Shown here piece by piece: positions 53,237 to 61,670 of a stretch of 64,000 nucleotides of DNA (position 1 is its first letter; the number at the start of each line of letters is the position of its first letter). The DNA is taken from contig CAVOGX010000005.1 in assembly GCA_963695505.1 (NCBI GenBank), positions 1 to 64,000 on the forward strand, in the 5' to 3' direction. A program made the translations under genes and the position numbers. The notes beneath the pieces are model-generated. The model did not search any database. It was not told where the DNA came from and worked only from the letters and a program-made list of their open reading frames with translations. Origin of the DNA: JACSRF01 sp963695505 (lineage in GTDB: Bacteria > Chloroflexota > Anaerolineae > Promineifilales > Promineifilaceae).

Positions 53237-54873
53237 ACAACATACTCAATATCAAAACACCGGCAGAAGCTTATGCTTCTGCTTTAAAAAGTGATTACGA
53301 CCTGGAAAACCACGGCTTACAAAACCTGCGGCATGTCTACTGGAATTTGCCGACCGAAAGCCTCTACGAAGAAATCGTTTTTCGCGGTGAGGGAAAAACA
53401 GCCAAGATGGGGCCGATTGTGGTGAATTCGGGCAAGCATACGGCTCGTGCTGCACAAGACAAATTTGTGGTGCGTGAACCAGAAAGCGAAGGGCATATTT
53501 GGTGGGGTGAATACAACCGGCCTATGAGCCCAGAGCAGTTTAATGAAGTGTATCATCGTCTCCAGGGCTTTTTGCAGGGGCGGGACGTGTTCGTGCAGGA
53601 TTGTTACGCCGGGGCAGATGAAAATTATCGCCTGCCGGTGCGCATTATTAGTGAGTACGCATGGCACAGCCATTTTGCGCGTAACATGTTCATATTGCCG
53701 GAAAGCCGGGAAGAGTATCGCCAACACGTTCCGGACTTTACCGTACTGGCTGTACCTTCCTTTAAAGCCTTTGGTTCCATTGATGGTACTCGCACCAGCA
53801 CTTTCATCATCCTCAATTTTGCCCAGCGCCTGGCCATCATCGGGGACTCAGCCTACAGTGGGGAAATAAAGAAATCGATATTCACCGTGATGAATTACTT
53901 GCTTCCTCTGGAGGGCGTGATGACCATGCACTGTTCGGCGAATCAGGGTGATGATGGAGATGTAGGGCTGTTTTTCGGCCTTTCGGGGACGGGGAAAACA
54001 ACCCTTTCCGCTGACCCCAGCCGCCACCTGATTGGCGATGACGAGCATGGTTGGAATGATGACGGCGTGTTTAACTTTGAAGGTGGCTGCTATGCTAAGG
54101 TAATTCGTCTGTCACCCACAGCCGAACCAGAGATTTACGCCTGCACAGAACGCTTTGGCACAATCCTGGAAAATGTGATTTATGATCCGGTGACGCGTTT
54201 GATTGACCTGGATGATGATGCCATCACGGAAAACACGCGGGCTTCTTACCCCCTGGAATACATAGGCAATGCCTTGCCAGATAAACGTGGTGGTCACCCC
54301 AAAAACATCATTTTCCTGACGTGCGATGCGCAGGGGGTGCTGCCACCCATTGCGCGGCTGTCACCGGAGCAAGCGGTATATCACTTTATTTCTGGCTACA
54401 CGTCTAAAGTTGGTGGTACAGAAGTGGGTTTGGGTGAAGAGCCGCAGATTACGTTTAGTGCCTGCTTTGGCGCGCCGTTTATGGTACACCATCCCATGTT
54501 TTATGCGGATTTGCTGCGGCGGAAGATGGAGCATTATGGCGTGACCTGTTGGCTGCTGAATACGGGCTGGGTAGGTGGCGCCTATGGCGTGGGCAAGCGG
54601 ATTAGCATTAAGTACACGCGGGCGCTGCTAAATGCTGCCCTGAACGGTGACCTGAAGGACGTGCCCTATTACACGGACCCAATTTTTGGCTTCGAGGTGC
54701 CACAAAGCTGCCCCAACGTGCCTGATGAGGTGCTGCACCCGGCGCAATCGTGGGCCAGCGAGGCAGATTATATGGGCAAGTATCGCAGTTTGGCGGCCCG
54801 TTTTGTGAGTAATTTCAAGAAGTTTGCGCCGGAATGCCCACCGGAAATACGTGCGGCTGGGCCGAAGCTGTAA
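53233..54873 (+). CDS. pckA: Phosphoenolpyruvate carboxykinase (ATP)
   Basis: 546 residues, the usual length of the ATP-type enzyme that converts oxaloacetate and ATP to PEP, CO2 and ADP. The P-loop reads GLSGTGKTTLSAD, with the kinase-2 site LIGDDEHGWND and the binding motif FEGGCYAK; LNTGWVGGAYGVGKRI is also diagnostic. The ATG at 53233 overlaps the stop of the aminotransferase gene; the TTG at 53227 is less likely. The gene is free of AACGGCCGTT, unlike most neighbours of similar length. Confidence 0.96.
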   Translation: MNNILNIKTPAEAYASALKSDYDLENHGLQNLRHVYWNLPTESLYEEIVFRGEGKTAKMGPIVVNSGKHTARAAQDKFVVREPESEGHIWWGEYNRPMSPEQFNEVYHRLQGFLQGRDVFVQDCYAGADENYRLPVRIISEYAWHSHFARNMFILPESREEYRQHVPDFTVLAVPSFKAFGSIDGTRTSTFIILNFAQRLAIIGDSAYSGEIKKSIFTVMNYLLPLEGVMTMHCSANQGDDGDVGLFFGLSGTGKTTLSADPSRHLIGDDEHGWNDDGVFNFEGGCYAKVIRLSPTAEPEIYACTERFGTILENVIYDPVTRLIDLDDDAITENTRASYPLEYIGNALPDKRGGHPKNIIFLTCDAQGVLPPIARLSPEQAVYHFISGYTSKVGGTEVGLGEEPQITFSACFGAPFMVHHPMFYADLLRRKMEHYGVTCWLLNTGWVGGAYGVGKRISIKYTRALLNAALNGDLKDVPYYTDPIFGFEVPQSCPNVPDEVLHPAQSWASEADYMGKYRSLAARFVSNFKKFAPECPPEIRAAGPKL

Positions 54874-54875
54874 AG

Positions 54876-54940
54876 ACTGGGGATTTGAGACCGGAGATTA
54901 GAGATTAGAGGTTTGGCAATCTCTAATCTCCAATATCTTT
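54876..54940. repeat. Dispersed GGAGATTAGAGATTG inverted-repeat element, copy C
   Basis: GGAGATTAGAGATTAGAGG and the reverse arm CAATCTCTAATCTCC flank a short spacer. It lies between the convergent pckA and CpaF-like genes and may also terminate transcription from both sides. Confidence 0.7.
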
Positions 54941-54960
54941 GGTTGGTTATTGGGGAATGC

Positions 54961-55962
54961 TTAAGTTGACTGTTTTTTCCAGGTGGGTTTAATGCCGGTG
55001 GTTTCCAGGAATTCGGTTTCTCGATTGTAGCGAAAGAGAGGTTGGAGGGCGTAACGGCCGTTTTCAACTCCGCAAAGTTCGCAAATTTGCAGGACTTTGC
55101 GACGGCCGTTGGGCAGCCGTTCCTGGTAAGTGATCAGCCGCAGAGCAGCGGCAATGATGGCCCGGATTTCCAGCAGTCCTAAGCCCAGGTTGGCCATCAA
55201 GCACATGATTTCCAGGCGCGACAGGCCATCTTCGACGCTGGTGCCGTGTATATTAGCCAGACCGGAGTACCCCTGGCTGAGTATGCTAACGATTTGCATG
55301 GCCTCGGCGCCGCTGGTTTCGCCCGTGACCAACCAATCGGGGCGCATACGTGCGGCGGTGGTTAGCAGGTCATCGATGGCGACGTTCGCCGAGCCACCCG
55401 CCTCCAGGTAAACCCTGCGGGGATGATTGACCTGCATTTCATGGATAGATTCAACAATGACAATGCGTTCATCCGGAGGGACGAGTTCGACGATGCGATT
55501 GGCCAGGGTGGTTTTTCCAGAAGCGGTGCCCCCTACCACGAGGATGCTGGCGTGGGCGGCTATGGCGCCGCGGTAGATGTCGATAGCCTCAGGGGTGATG
55601 GATCCCCATTTGATGAGATTTTCCCAGCTGACCTGGGCATTGTCGACCATTTTGCGAATGACGAGGGTGGGGCCAGAAACGGCCGTTGGCGGCAGAACGG
55701 CCACAAAACGAGAGCCGTCAGGCAGGCGGGTCTCGGCCGTGGTGTTATGAGATGTTAGCTGGGTTTTGGCGAGGGCCAGAACACGTTCAATTGTCTGGCG
55801 CAGGGCCTGATCATTGGCAAAGGAAACGGCCGTATCCACCAGTTTCCCCTGCCGTTCCACGTACACCTTGTTCGGCGCATCTACCATTATTTCCTGTATT
55901 TCTGAATCGGTGAAGAGCGAGGCCAGGGGGCCTAGGGCGGTTAACAGTTCAGCTTGAGACAT
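54961..55962 (-). CDS. CpaF/TadA-like secretion ATPase
   Basis: 333 residues of the type II/IV secretion ATPase family: N-terminal domain (LFTDSEIQEIMVD), Walker A GGTASGKTTLANRI, Asp box (IVIVESIHEMQ), Walker B-like RPDWLVTGETSGAEA, and His box (GLANIHGTS). Relatives drive tight-adherence pili or conjugative export. No pilin, TadB/C or prepilin peptidase gene is in this window, so it may be an orphan ATPase or act with genes elsewhere. ATG 55962 lies after GGAGG with five spacer bases. Confidence 0.85.
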   Translation of the reverse strand: MSQAELLTALGPLASLFTDSEIQEIMVDAPNKVYVERQGKLVDTAVSFANDQALRQTIERVLALAKTQLTSHNTTAETRLPDGSRFVAVLPPTAVSGPTLVIRKMVDNAQVSWENLIKWGSITPEAIDIYRGAIAAHASILVVGGTASGKTTLANRIVELVPPDERIVIVESIHEMQVNHPRRVYLEAGGSANVAIDDLLTTAARMRPDWLVTGETSGAEAMQIVSILSQGYSGLANIHGTSVEDGLSRLEIMCLMANLGLGLLEIRAIIAAALRLITYQERLPNGRRKVLQICELCGVENGRYALQPLFRYNRETEFLETTGIKPTWKKQST

Positions 55963-56094
55963 GGGAACCTCCATTTACGGTAAGCGGCGACCGGTGAGCG
56001 GCCTTCCAGAATTGCATTTTGTTAACAGCATAAAGGATGGGCAGCCCGCGGCGCATCCGCCATTACCCCAGGGTAGCCTGTGGGGTTGCTCAGG

Positions 56095-56502
56095 CTATTC
56101 GCCCAGCCAGTCTTGTTGTAAAGCCAGGGCTACGGCTGCGGTGCGGGACTGGGTGCCGGTTTTGTTGAAGATGCTGTTCATGTGGAACTGCACGGTACGC
56201 TCGCTGATGCCCAGGCGGTAAGCAATTTCTTTATTGGTCAGCCCCTTGGCGGCCAGGGTGAGCACCTGATGTTCGCGGGGAGAAAAGGGGTGGGGCGAGA
56301 GGTCTACGTGGGAAACGGCCGTAACCATCTCCGCCAGCGCCTCTGCCTCCAGTCGCGCCTGGCGCGCCAGCTCTCCCAGTGTGGCTACCGCTGCCCTGGC
56401 CGGAAAATTATCGGTAGGCAGCGCCCGCTCGTAAGCTTGCACCTGGGCTAACAGTAAATCCAGCGTTTCCAGAAGGCTTCCAAGCGGTGTCTCGATGGTC
56501 AT
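56095..56502 (-). CDS. LuxR-type helix-turn-helix regulator
   Basis: 135 residues. The C-terminal half is a GerE/LuxR DNA-binding domain (FSPREHQVLTLAAKGLTNKE, ISERTVQFHMNSIFNKTG). The N-terminal half is helical without a recognisable receiver domain, so the input signal is unknown. It follows the dienelactone hydrolase gene by 4 nt and may regulate it or be co-expressed. Confidence 0.85.
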   Translation of the reverse strand: MTIETPLGSLLETLDLLLAQVQAYERALPTDNFPARAAVATLGELARQARLEAEALAEMVTAVSHVDLSPHPFSPREHQVLTLAAKGLTNKEIAYRLGISERTVQFHMNSIFNKTGTQSRTAAVALALQQDWLGE

Positions 56503-56506
56503 CTAC

Positions 56507-57196
56507 TTACAAATAACGCCCAAACCAATCCAGCACTCTTTCCCACGCGTCCGCGGCTGCTTCCGCATGGTAAATGTGGGGGCGGCTGTCGTTGAAGAAG
56601 GCGTGGGGTGCGTTGGGGTAAATATGAATTTCATGGACTTTGTTGTGGGCTTGTAACTCTTTTGCAAAAGCACGCACGCCAGCGACGGGAATACCCTGGT
56701 CGAGTTCGCCAAAGAGACCCAGCAGGGGCACTCGCAATTTTGCGGTATCCTCTGGGCTGAGAGGACGGCCGTAAAACATCACTGCCGCGCCAAACTCCCC
56801 GGTTGACTCCGCAGCCGAAGAAGCTGCCAGTCCGCCGCCCATGCAAAACCCAACCACCCCTACCTGGTTAGGGGACACCTGGGTCAAGCTTTGCAAATAG
56901 CGAGCTGCGCCTAAGATTTCGGCCACGGCGCGGTCGCGTTCCAGAGCCATAGCCAGCTTTCGCGCCTCATCGGGTTCCGAGGCCGACTTACCGTGATAGA
57001 GGTCGGGGGCCAGGGCCACGAAACCAGCACGGGCAAAGCGCTCGGCTACATCTTTGATGTGGGGCAGCAGCCCCCACCATTCCTGAATGACCACCACGCC
57101 GGGGTAAGTGCCGGGTTCTGTGGGCTGCGCCAGGTACCCTGGCGTGCTGCCACTATTGGCGGGAAAATGGATCATCTTATTGTTGATTGCTGCCAT
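56507..57196 (-). CDS. Dienelactone hydrolase family protein
   Basis: 229 residues of the alpha/beta-hydrolase fold. The catalytic triad fits dienelactone hydrolase: Cys in GVVGFCMGGG, Asp in FGELDQG and His in NAPHAFFND. The early motif VVVIQEWWGL is also typical. These enzymes hydrolyse lactones or other small esters. It lies just upstream of the LuxR gene; the substrate is not indicated. Confidence 0.9.
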   Translation of the reverse strand: MAAINNKMIHFPANSGSTPGYLAQPTEPGTYPGVVVIQEWWGLLPHIKDVAERFARAGFVALAPDLYHGKSASEPDEARKLAMALERDRAVAEILGAARYLQSLTQVSPNQVGVVGFCMGGGLAASSAAESTGEFGAAVMFYGRPLSPEDTAKLRVPLLGLFGELDQGIPVAGVRAFAKELQAHNKVHEIHIYPNAPHAFFNDSRPHIYHAEAAADAWERVLDWFGRYL

Positions 57197-57208
57197 TAAA
57201 CACCTCGC

Positions 57209-58261
57209 TTATCGCACGAACGGTAGAAAAGTTTGATACCCATTCAAGCCGTTATCGGCCAGGAATGCAAATGTGGCCACGGCGGCCTTTACTACTTCTG
57301 TGAAATAGTCTGAATCCAGTTTGTCTAATTCGTCTTGGATGGTGTGGTAGTAGGGATTAAAGTCATCGACATCTTCAATAACCAAAATGGCCGGATAGCC
57401 CATATCCCAAAAAGCACGATTATCGCTGTAATTACCCAACCAATTGTCGACCAGAATTTCTGGATCGAGTGTTAAATCGTGCCTTTCCACCATTTGCGAG
57501 AATATGTGCGCCATGGTAATTGAGCCTGGCAAGGCACTGCGGGCATAGAGGTCCACAGAGAGATTAGCATCTGAATTGTAGCCAATCATATCCAGGTTGA
57601 GAACGCCTAGAATGTTTTCGCCATTTTGTTGGGCCTCGTTTGCATAAGCGATGCTGCCCAATAAGCCTTGTTCCTCACCGGTCCAGAGGGCAAAACGCAG
57701 AGTGTAGTCCCAGGCAAACTGGCTCAGGATGTCGGCGGCGATGAGCACGCCTACACTGCCGCTGGCGTTGTCATCAGCACCGGGTGCGGTGAGATTAGGC
57801 GAAAAATTACTGGTGGAATCTAGATGGGCACCAATAATAAAGACCTGGTCGGGGTAAGCCTGCCCGCTAAGTTCCCCAATAACGCTTGTGCCAGCAAAGT
57901 TATTTGCCTGCCAGCTATGGAATGTGACGTCAAGACCAAGATCCGTAAAATGCTGCCCCACAAATTGAACTGCGTTCTGTATTGGTAAACCACTGCCTGT
58001 GTAGCGTGTGGTTAGTGTGTAGGGCTCACCACCTGCTTCAATAGGCAGTTCTCCACTTAGCTGAGCATTATAGGCCACAACGGTGGCGGCATCTACTTGC
58101 TCGATGAGGGTATGGATATGTGGCGCGCTTACAGGCTGCGAAAGACCTGCTGTGGTCCCCAATATAGGGATGCCGGTGAGGATGATAATTATCAGCAGAA
58201 TTAGCCAGCGTTTATTTGAAGCTTCGGGCAAGGGGGCCGCCTCCTGAAAGGTGCGGGACAA
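57209..58261 (-). CDS. M28-family zinc aminopeptidase, membrane-anchored
   Basis: 350 residues. An N-terminal signal anchor (WLILLIIIILTGIPILG) precedes an M28 peptidase domain with metal ligands in IIGAHLDS, PGADDNASG, WTGEEQGLLGS and NLDMIGYN, and a terminal His (NPYYHTIQDE). It should release N-terminal amino acids from peptides outside the membrane. No ATG is available; TTG at 58261 is the best start and no good ribosome-binding site is seen. The upstream gene is a broken pcp, so a deletion may have removed the normal 5' region. Confidence 0.8.
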   Translation of the reverse strand: MSRTFQEAAPLPEASNKRWLILLIIIILTGIPILGTTAGLSQPVSAPHIHTLIEQVDAATVVAYNAQLSGELPIEAGGEPYTLTTRYTGSGLPIQNAVQFVGQHFTDLGLDVTFHSWQANNFAGTSVIGELSGQAYPDQVFIIGAHLDSTSNFSPNLTAPGADDNASGSVGVLIAADILSQFAWDYTLRFALWTGEEQGLLGSIAYANEAQQNGENILGVLNLDMIGYNSDANLSVDLYARSALPGSITMAHIFSQMVERHDLTLDPEILVDNWLGNYSDNRAFWDMGYPAILVIEDVDDFNPYYHTIQDELDKLDSDYFTEVVKAAVATFAFLADNGLNGYQTFLPFVR

Positions 58262-58283
58262 TTGTCTGTATATTGCCCTGCCT

Positions 58284-58467
58284 GAGGTTGGCTACGCTGC
58301 ACTGCCGCAATCAGGGCTTCCGGACTGGCACTGTAATCTACCGGTAAAACGGCCGTTTCCAACGACACTCCGGGAATGCTTTCCTGGGCCAAGACGCTCA
58401 CAATTTTTTCAGTGAGATTTATGGTGCTGCCCCCGAATGGCTCAAAGCTGGTTAAAAGCAGCTTCAT
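58284..58467 (-). pseudogene. pcp: Truncated pyroglutamyl-peptidase I (5' fragment)
   Basis: The first 61 codons match the N-terminus of Pcp (MKLLLTSFEPFGGSTIN, TAVLPVDYSASPEALIAA), the enzyme that removes N-terminal pyroglutamate. After SQP the similarity stops and the frame runs on out of phase into the M28 gene. The catalytic Glu, Cys and His lie in the missing part, so it is inactive. A deletion fusing the fragment to the M28 gene is the simplest explanation. Confidence 0.75.
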
Positions 58468-58709
58468 ACTGCATCCCTTGTGGCGTCATTAGCTGCTTCG
58501 CCATCGGATTGATAGGCGTTGAGGGCTTGTTGAACTTGCTCGATGCCCACGTGCTGCACCAGGAAATGGGCCACGGCCGATTTCTGCTCTGCTTTGGTGG
58601 TGTCGGGGGAAGGCAAGGCCGCTCGGCGCACCCACTCCCTGATTTCAGGTACATGGGTGATTGCTTCCTTGAGTTCAACCATGTCGGGTAAAGTGCAGGT
58701 TTGTATCAT
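58464..58709 (-). CDS. Small hypothetical protein
   Basis: 81 residues, rich in Glu, Ala and Val, predicted helical (VELKEAITHVPEIREWV, VAHFLVQHVGIEQVQQAL). It overlaps the pcp start by 4 nt, so it was coupled to pcp. The ATG at 58709 has GGGA close upstream. I do not recognise a family. Confidence 0.5.
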   Translation of the reverse strand: MIQTCTLPDMVELKEAITHVPEIREWVRRAALPSPDTTKAEQKSAVAHFLVQHVGIEQVQQALNAYQSDGEAANDATRDAV

Positions 58710-58787
58710 TTCCCGTACAACGCTGTCAGCGCTAAGGGATGGAACGGCGTCTCTAACACCAATACCTTCGCCAAAAAATAGCGTAAG

Positions 58788-58857
58788 TTGAGCGGTTGTG
58801 TAAGATACGGGTTTTTACCGACCAAGGAAAAAATTCCGCAATTACACAACCACTCAA
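58788..58857. repeat. Inverted repeat at left end of the insertion sequence
   Basis: TTGAGCGGTTGTGTAA (58788-58803) and TTACACAACCACTCAA (58842-58857) are complementary except for one base and flank 38 nt just before the transposase ATG. A weaker match to the same sequence (CTGAGGGTTATGTA, - strand) lies near 60164-60177 at the other end. The exact IS termini and target duplication could not be fixed. Confidence 0.5.
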
Positions 58858-58858
58858 G

Positions 58859-60199
58859 ATGGATATTTTAGCACTTTTACAACCGTTGAATCCGATTGTC
58901 GCAAAAACGACTCTACAGCAGATGGGTCTCATCATTTATGCCCTGTTGGCGATGACAGGTCGAGTGACGATGTTGGGCCTATCGCGTTGGACCGACGAAG
59001 GTGGCAGTTATCGAACGGTGCAACGTTTTTTCCAGACAATCATTCCCTGGGCACAGGTGATGTGGTCTTTCTTCTGTACCCATCTTAAGCAAGCTGAGGG
59101 CGTCTACGTGTTGGCGGGTGATGAATGTGTGGTCACCAAATCGGGCAAGCTAACGCACGGATTGGACCGCTTCTTTTCATCCTTGTTTGGCAAACCGGTT
59201 CCCAGTGTAGCCCTGTTTGCCTTATCGCTGGTCAACACAGGCGAGCGCCGCGCTCATCCGGTGATGGCCGAACAAGTGGTCCGCACCGAGGCAGAAAAGG
59301 CAGTGGCTAAGAAAAACGCCCAGCAGAAGAAAGCCAAGAAACAGCAAAAGAAGAAGGGGAAACCCGGACGACCCAAAGGCAGTAAGAATCGGAACAAAGG
59401 CGTGGTGACCTTAACCCCAGAACTGACCCGCATCCAAGCGATGATCAAGCGTTTTCTGGCCTTGGTTGGCAACACCATTACGCTGACCTACATTGCCTTG
59501 GATGGCCACTTTGGCAACAATAATGCCCTACAAATGGTGCAGCAGTGTGGCCTCCACCTCGTTTCCAAATTACGCCATGATGCGGCGCTGCACTTTCTGT
59601 ATGAAGGCAACAACAAGCGCCAGAAGTATGGTGGCAGAATTGACACGACTAACATGCCGGCCCGGTATTTGCAGGAGACAACGACCGCTGACGGCATTCG
59701 CACAGACATCTACCAAGCCACCATGTTGCACAAAGAGTTTGCCCAAGCGCTCAATGTGGTCATCATTGTCAAAACGAAGCTGGCAACCGGGGCAACAGCC
59801 CGCGTGATTCTCTTTTCCAGTGACCTGCTGTTAGGCTGGGCCCAGCTAATCGACTATTATCAGCTTCGTTTCCAAATCGAATTTAATTTCCGCGACGCTA
59901 AACAGTACTGGGGCTTGGAAGATTTCATGAATGTCAAGGAAACGCCGGTGACCAATGCCATCAACCTATCGCTCTTCATGGTCAGCGTCTCCCAGCTTTT
60001 ATTGCGTGACCTGCGGCAAGAGGATTCAACTGTTAATGTGCTAGATTTGAAAGCGTTCTATCGCGGCCACAAATATGTGGTCGAAACGTTAAAATTGCTT
60101 CCGCAAAAACCAGACCCAATTTTATTGGGCACGATTTTTGACAGGATTTCCCGACTAGGCAGGGTACATAACCCTCAGCCTTGCCTTAATTCGCCATGA
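58859..60199 (+). mobile_element. IS4-like DDE transposase gene
   Basis: 446 residues. The DDE residues are likely Asp in VLAGDECVVTKSG, Asp in ALDGHFGNNNA and Glu in YQLRFQIEFNFRDAKQYWG, the last being the YREK-like signature of the IS4 superfamily. A long lysine-rich insert (KKNAQQKKAKKQQKKKGK) lies near residue 155-180. The frame is intact, so the element may be active. I chose ATG 58859 (MDILALL); a longer TTG reading starts inside the inverted repeat. The gene has none of the AACGGCCGTT copies found elsewhere, as expected for imported DNA. Confidence 0.85.
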
Positions 60200-60317
60200 A
60201 TTGGCAAAGGTATTGTAACACGTTGAATTCTTTATCTTCTAGTTCTAGTTTTTTCATGGGGATTAATAAACCTTTGCGAAATTTGCTTCTGATTATAGCA
60301 TAGGTGCGGAGGTGTGT

Positions 60318-60713
60318 ATGGCAAACCCGTTTACCCGTTTTCTTAGCCAATGGTCGGCAGACGGCCGTTTCCAACAGTTTATCGCTTACTGGGATGCCCT
60401 GGAGCTTGTGGTGGTGCAGGTCTACCGGCAGAAAATGTCGGTGGCTGAAGCGCAGCCAGAATATGCGCGGGTGTGGCCGTGGCTGCGGCAGCATTACGGA
60501 ACCTGGGCGGATGAGTTACGGCCGTTCTGGCAGATAACCAAAGCCGCCGGCGCTCCCACCGCCATCGACCCGTTCCAACTTTTGCTTGATATTTCCCATC
60601 CCCAGGCAATTTTGGATAATTGGCCTGCTATGCAGCACCTGCCTGCCGCTAGAGAAGCATTAAACCAGTACATCCTCAGTCACAGCCAGCAGAATAATGC
60701 CAAATCAAATTAA
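60318..60713 (+). CDS. Hypothetical protein
   Basis: 131 residues, no membrane helix, rich in Trp, Gln and aromatic residues (FIAYWDALELVVVQVYRQKM, VWPWLRQHYGTWADEL). The ATG at 60318 has GGAGG five bases upstream, which makes it a convincing real gene. I do not recognise a family. Confidence 0.65.
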   Translation: MANPFTRFLSQWSADGRFQQFIAYWDALELVVVQVYRQKMSVAEAQPEYARVWPWLRQHYGTWADELRPFWQITKAAGAPTAIDPFQLLLDISHPQAILDNWPAMQHLPAAREALNQYILSHSQQNNAKSN

Positions 60714-61007
60714 GCCACACCTGAAGAGAAGCCGCCAAATTTGACAGCCCTGCTCCTTGCCAGTACACTGACTTTCTAACAATAAAAGGTGTGGGCTGCC
60801 CAAACGAGCCTTCTCAATCAGGTTCCCCTGCATTTTGCAACTAATAGACATCAGACACTCGTCTACTTCTCTGGTCCAAACCAGCAAGAAACAAATTTGT
60901 GCTGATGCAAATCAGGTGATGTGCGCCTTAGTCAATCCTAAGCGATTAAGTGTTGCCTGTTGATAGGCAGACCACGCCAACCCATAAAATTCAAGGAGGT
61001 GAGAGCA

Positions 61008-61202
61008 TTGCCTAAAGTTGAAGCACGATCCAATGAATCACAAGAACAACTGCTGCGCCGCTTCCGCAAGGAAGTCATGAAGAGCCGCGTCCTGGCGGAC
61101 GTACGCCGCAAGCGCTGGCACATTCCCAAAAGCGAACTGCGCCGCATTAAGGCCAAGAAAGCGGCCCGCCGCATGCGCCGTGTGCAGCGATTTAACCGCT
61201 AA
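61008..61202 (+). CDS. rpsU: Ribosomal protein bS21, copy 1
   Basis: 64 residues of the small basic 30S protein bS21 (QLLRRFRKEVMKSRVLADV, RRKRWHIPKSELRR). It helps mRNA selection at the anti-Shine-Dalgarno end. The start is TTG at 61008 with a perfect AAGGAGG ending eight bases before; no ATG fits. A terminator follows and a second bS21 gene lies 130 nt downstream. Non-ATG start plus a strong site suggests tuned expression. Confidence 0.9.
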   Translation: MPKVEARSNESQEQLLRRFRKEVMKSRVLADVRRKRWHIPKSELRRIKAKKAARRMRRVQRFNR

Positions 61203-61226
61203 AATCGCCGATTTTGTGATTGTGAA

Positions 61227-61256
61227 AACCCCCAGTTTTGCTGGGGGTCTTTTTTT
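61227..61256 (+). terminator. Intrinsic terminator after first rpsU
   Basis: ACCCCCAG and CTGGGGGT form a stem over TTTTG, followed by seven or more T residues. Confidence 0.92.
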
Positions 61257-61331
61257 GAGCAAAATGTTGTTTTCTCACTGGCAGGTGATAAACTACAGGA
61301 CAAAATTTTCCCAAAGAAGGGGGTGAATACG

Positions 61332-61526
61332 CTGCCAAAGGTAGTTTTGCGCAACAACGAATCGCCAGAGCAAATGCTGCGGCGCTTCAATAAAGAAGTA
61401 GTCAAGAGCAAAGTCTTGGCCGATGTGCGCCGCAAACGTTGGTTTGTCTCCAAGAGCGAACTGCGGCGCATTGAAAAGAAAAAAGCAACACGCCGCGCCC
61501 GCCGCGTTCAGCGGACTGGCGAATAG
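61332..61526 (+). CDS. rpsU: Ribosomal protein bS21, copy 2 (probable CTG start)
   Basis: 64 residues, colinear with copy 1 (about two-thirds identical by eye): EQMLRRFNKEVVKSKVLADV, RRKRWFVSKSELRR. Alignment with copy 1 places the start at CTG 61332, eight bases after AAGGGGG, the same spacing as the TTG of copy 1. A GTG at 61323 overlaps the ribosome-binding site and would add three unmatched residues. CTG starts are rare, so this is notable. The terminator between the copies implies a separate promoter for this one. Confidence 0.85.
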   Translation: MPKVVLRNNESPEQMLRRFNKEVVKSKVLADVRRKRWFVSKSELRRIEKKKATRRARRVQRTGE

Positions 61527-61553
61527 TTTTTGCCCCCTTATAGACAGTATGAG

Positions 61554-61592
61554 ACCCGAAGCGCGAATCCCGCCTTCGGGTTTTTTCTTTTT
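61554..61592 (+). terminator. Intrinsic terminator after second rpsU
   Basis: CCCGAAG and CTTCGGG form a stem, followed by TTTTTTCTTTTT. Confidence 0.88.
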
Positions 61593-61658
61593 GGTGAGGC
61601 ATAGCGCAAGAGCTGGTCCGGTAGGGCAGGCGTCAGGTTGGGTGCTAGAGGTGTGCGC

Positions 61659-61664
61659 TATAAT
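61659..61664 (+). promoter_or_regulatory. -10 element of a probable leaderless promoter for the PBP gene
   Basis: TATAAT ends six bases before the ATG at 61671, so transcription should begin at or next to it. No Shine-Dalgarno sequence is present. Same layout as 17515-17528. Confidence 0.5.
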
Positions 61665-61670
61665 GGCAGC

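Noticed and set aside
58788..60180. Exact terminal inverted repeats of the insertion sequence
   Set aside because: Left and right ends are only partly alike and part of the right match comes from a local hairpin, so ends and target duplication remain undetermined.
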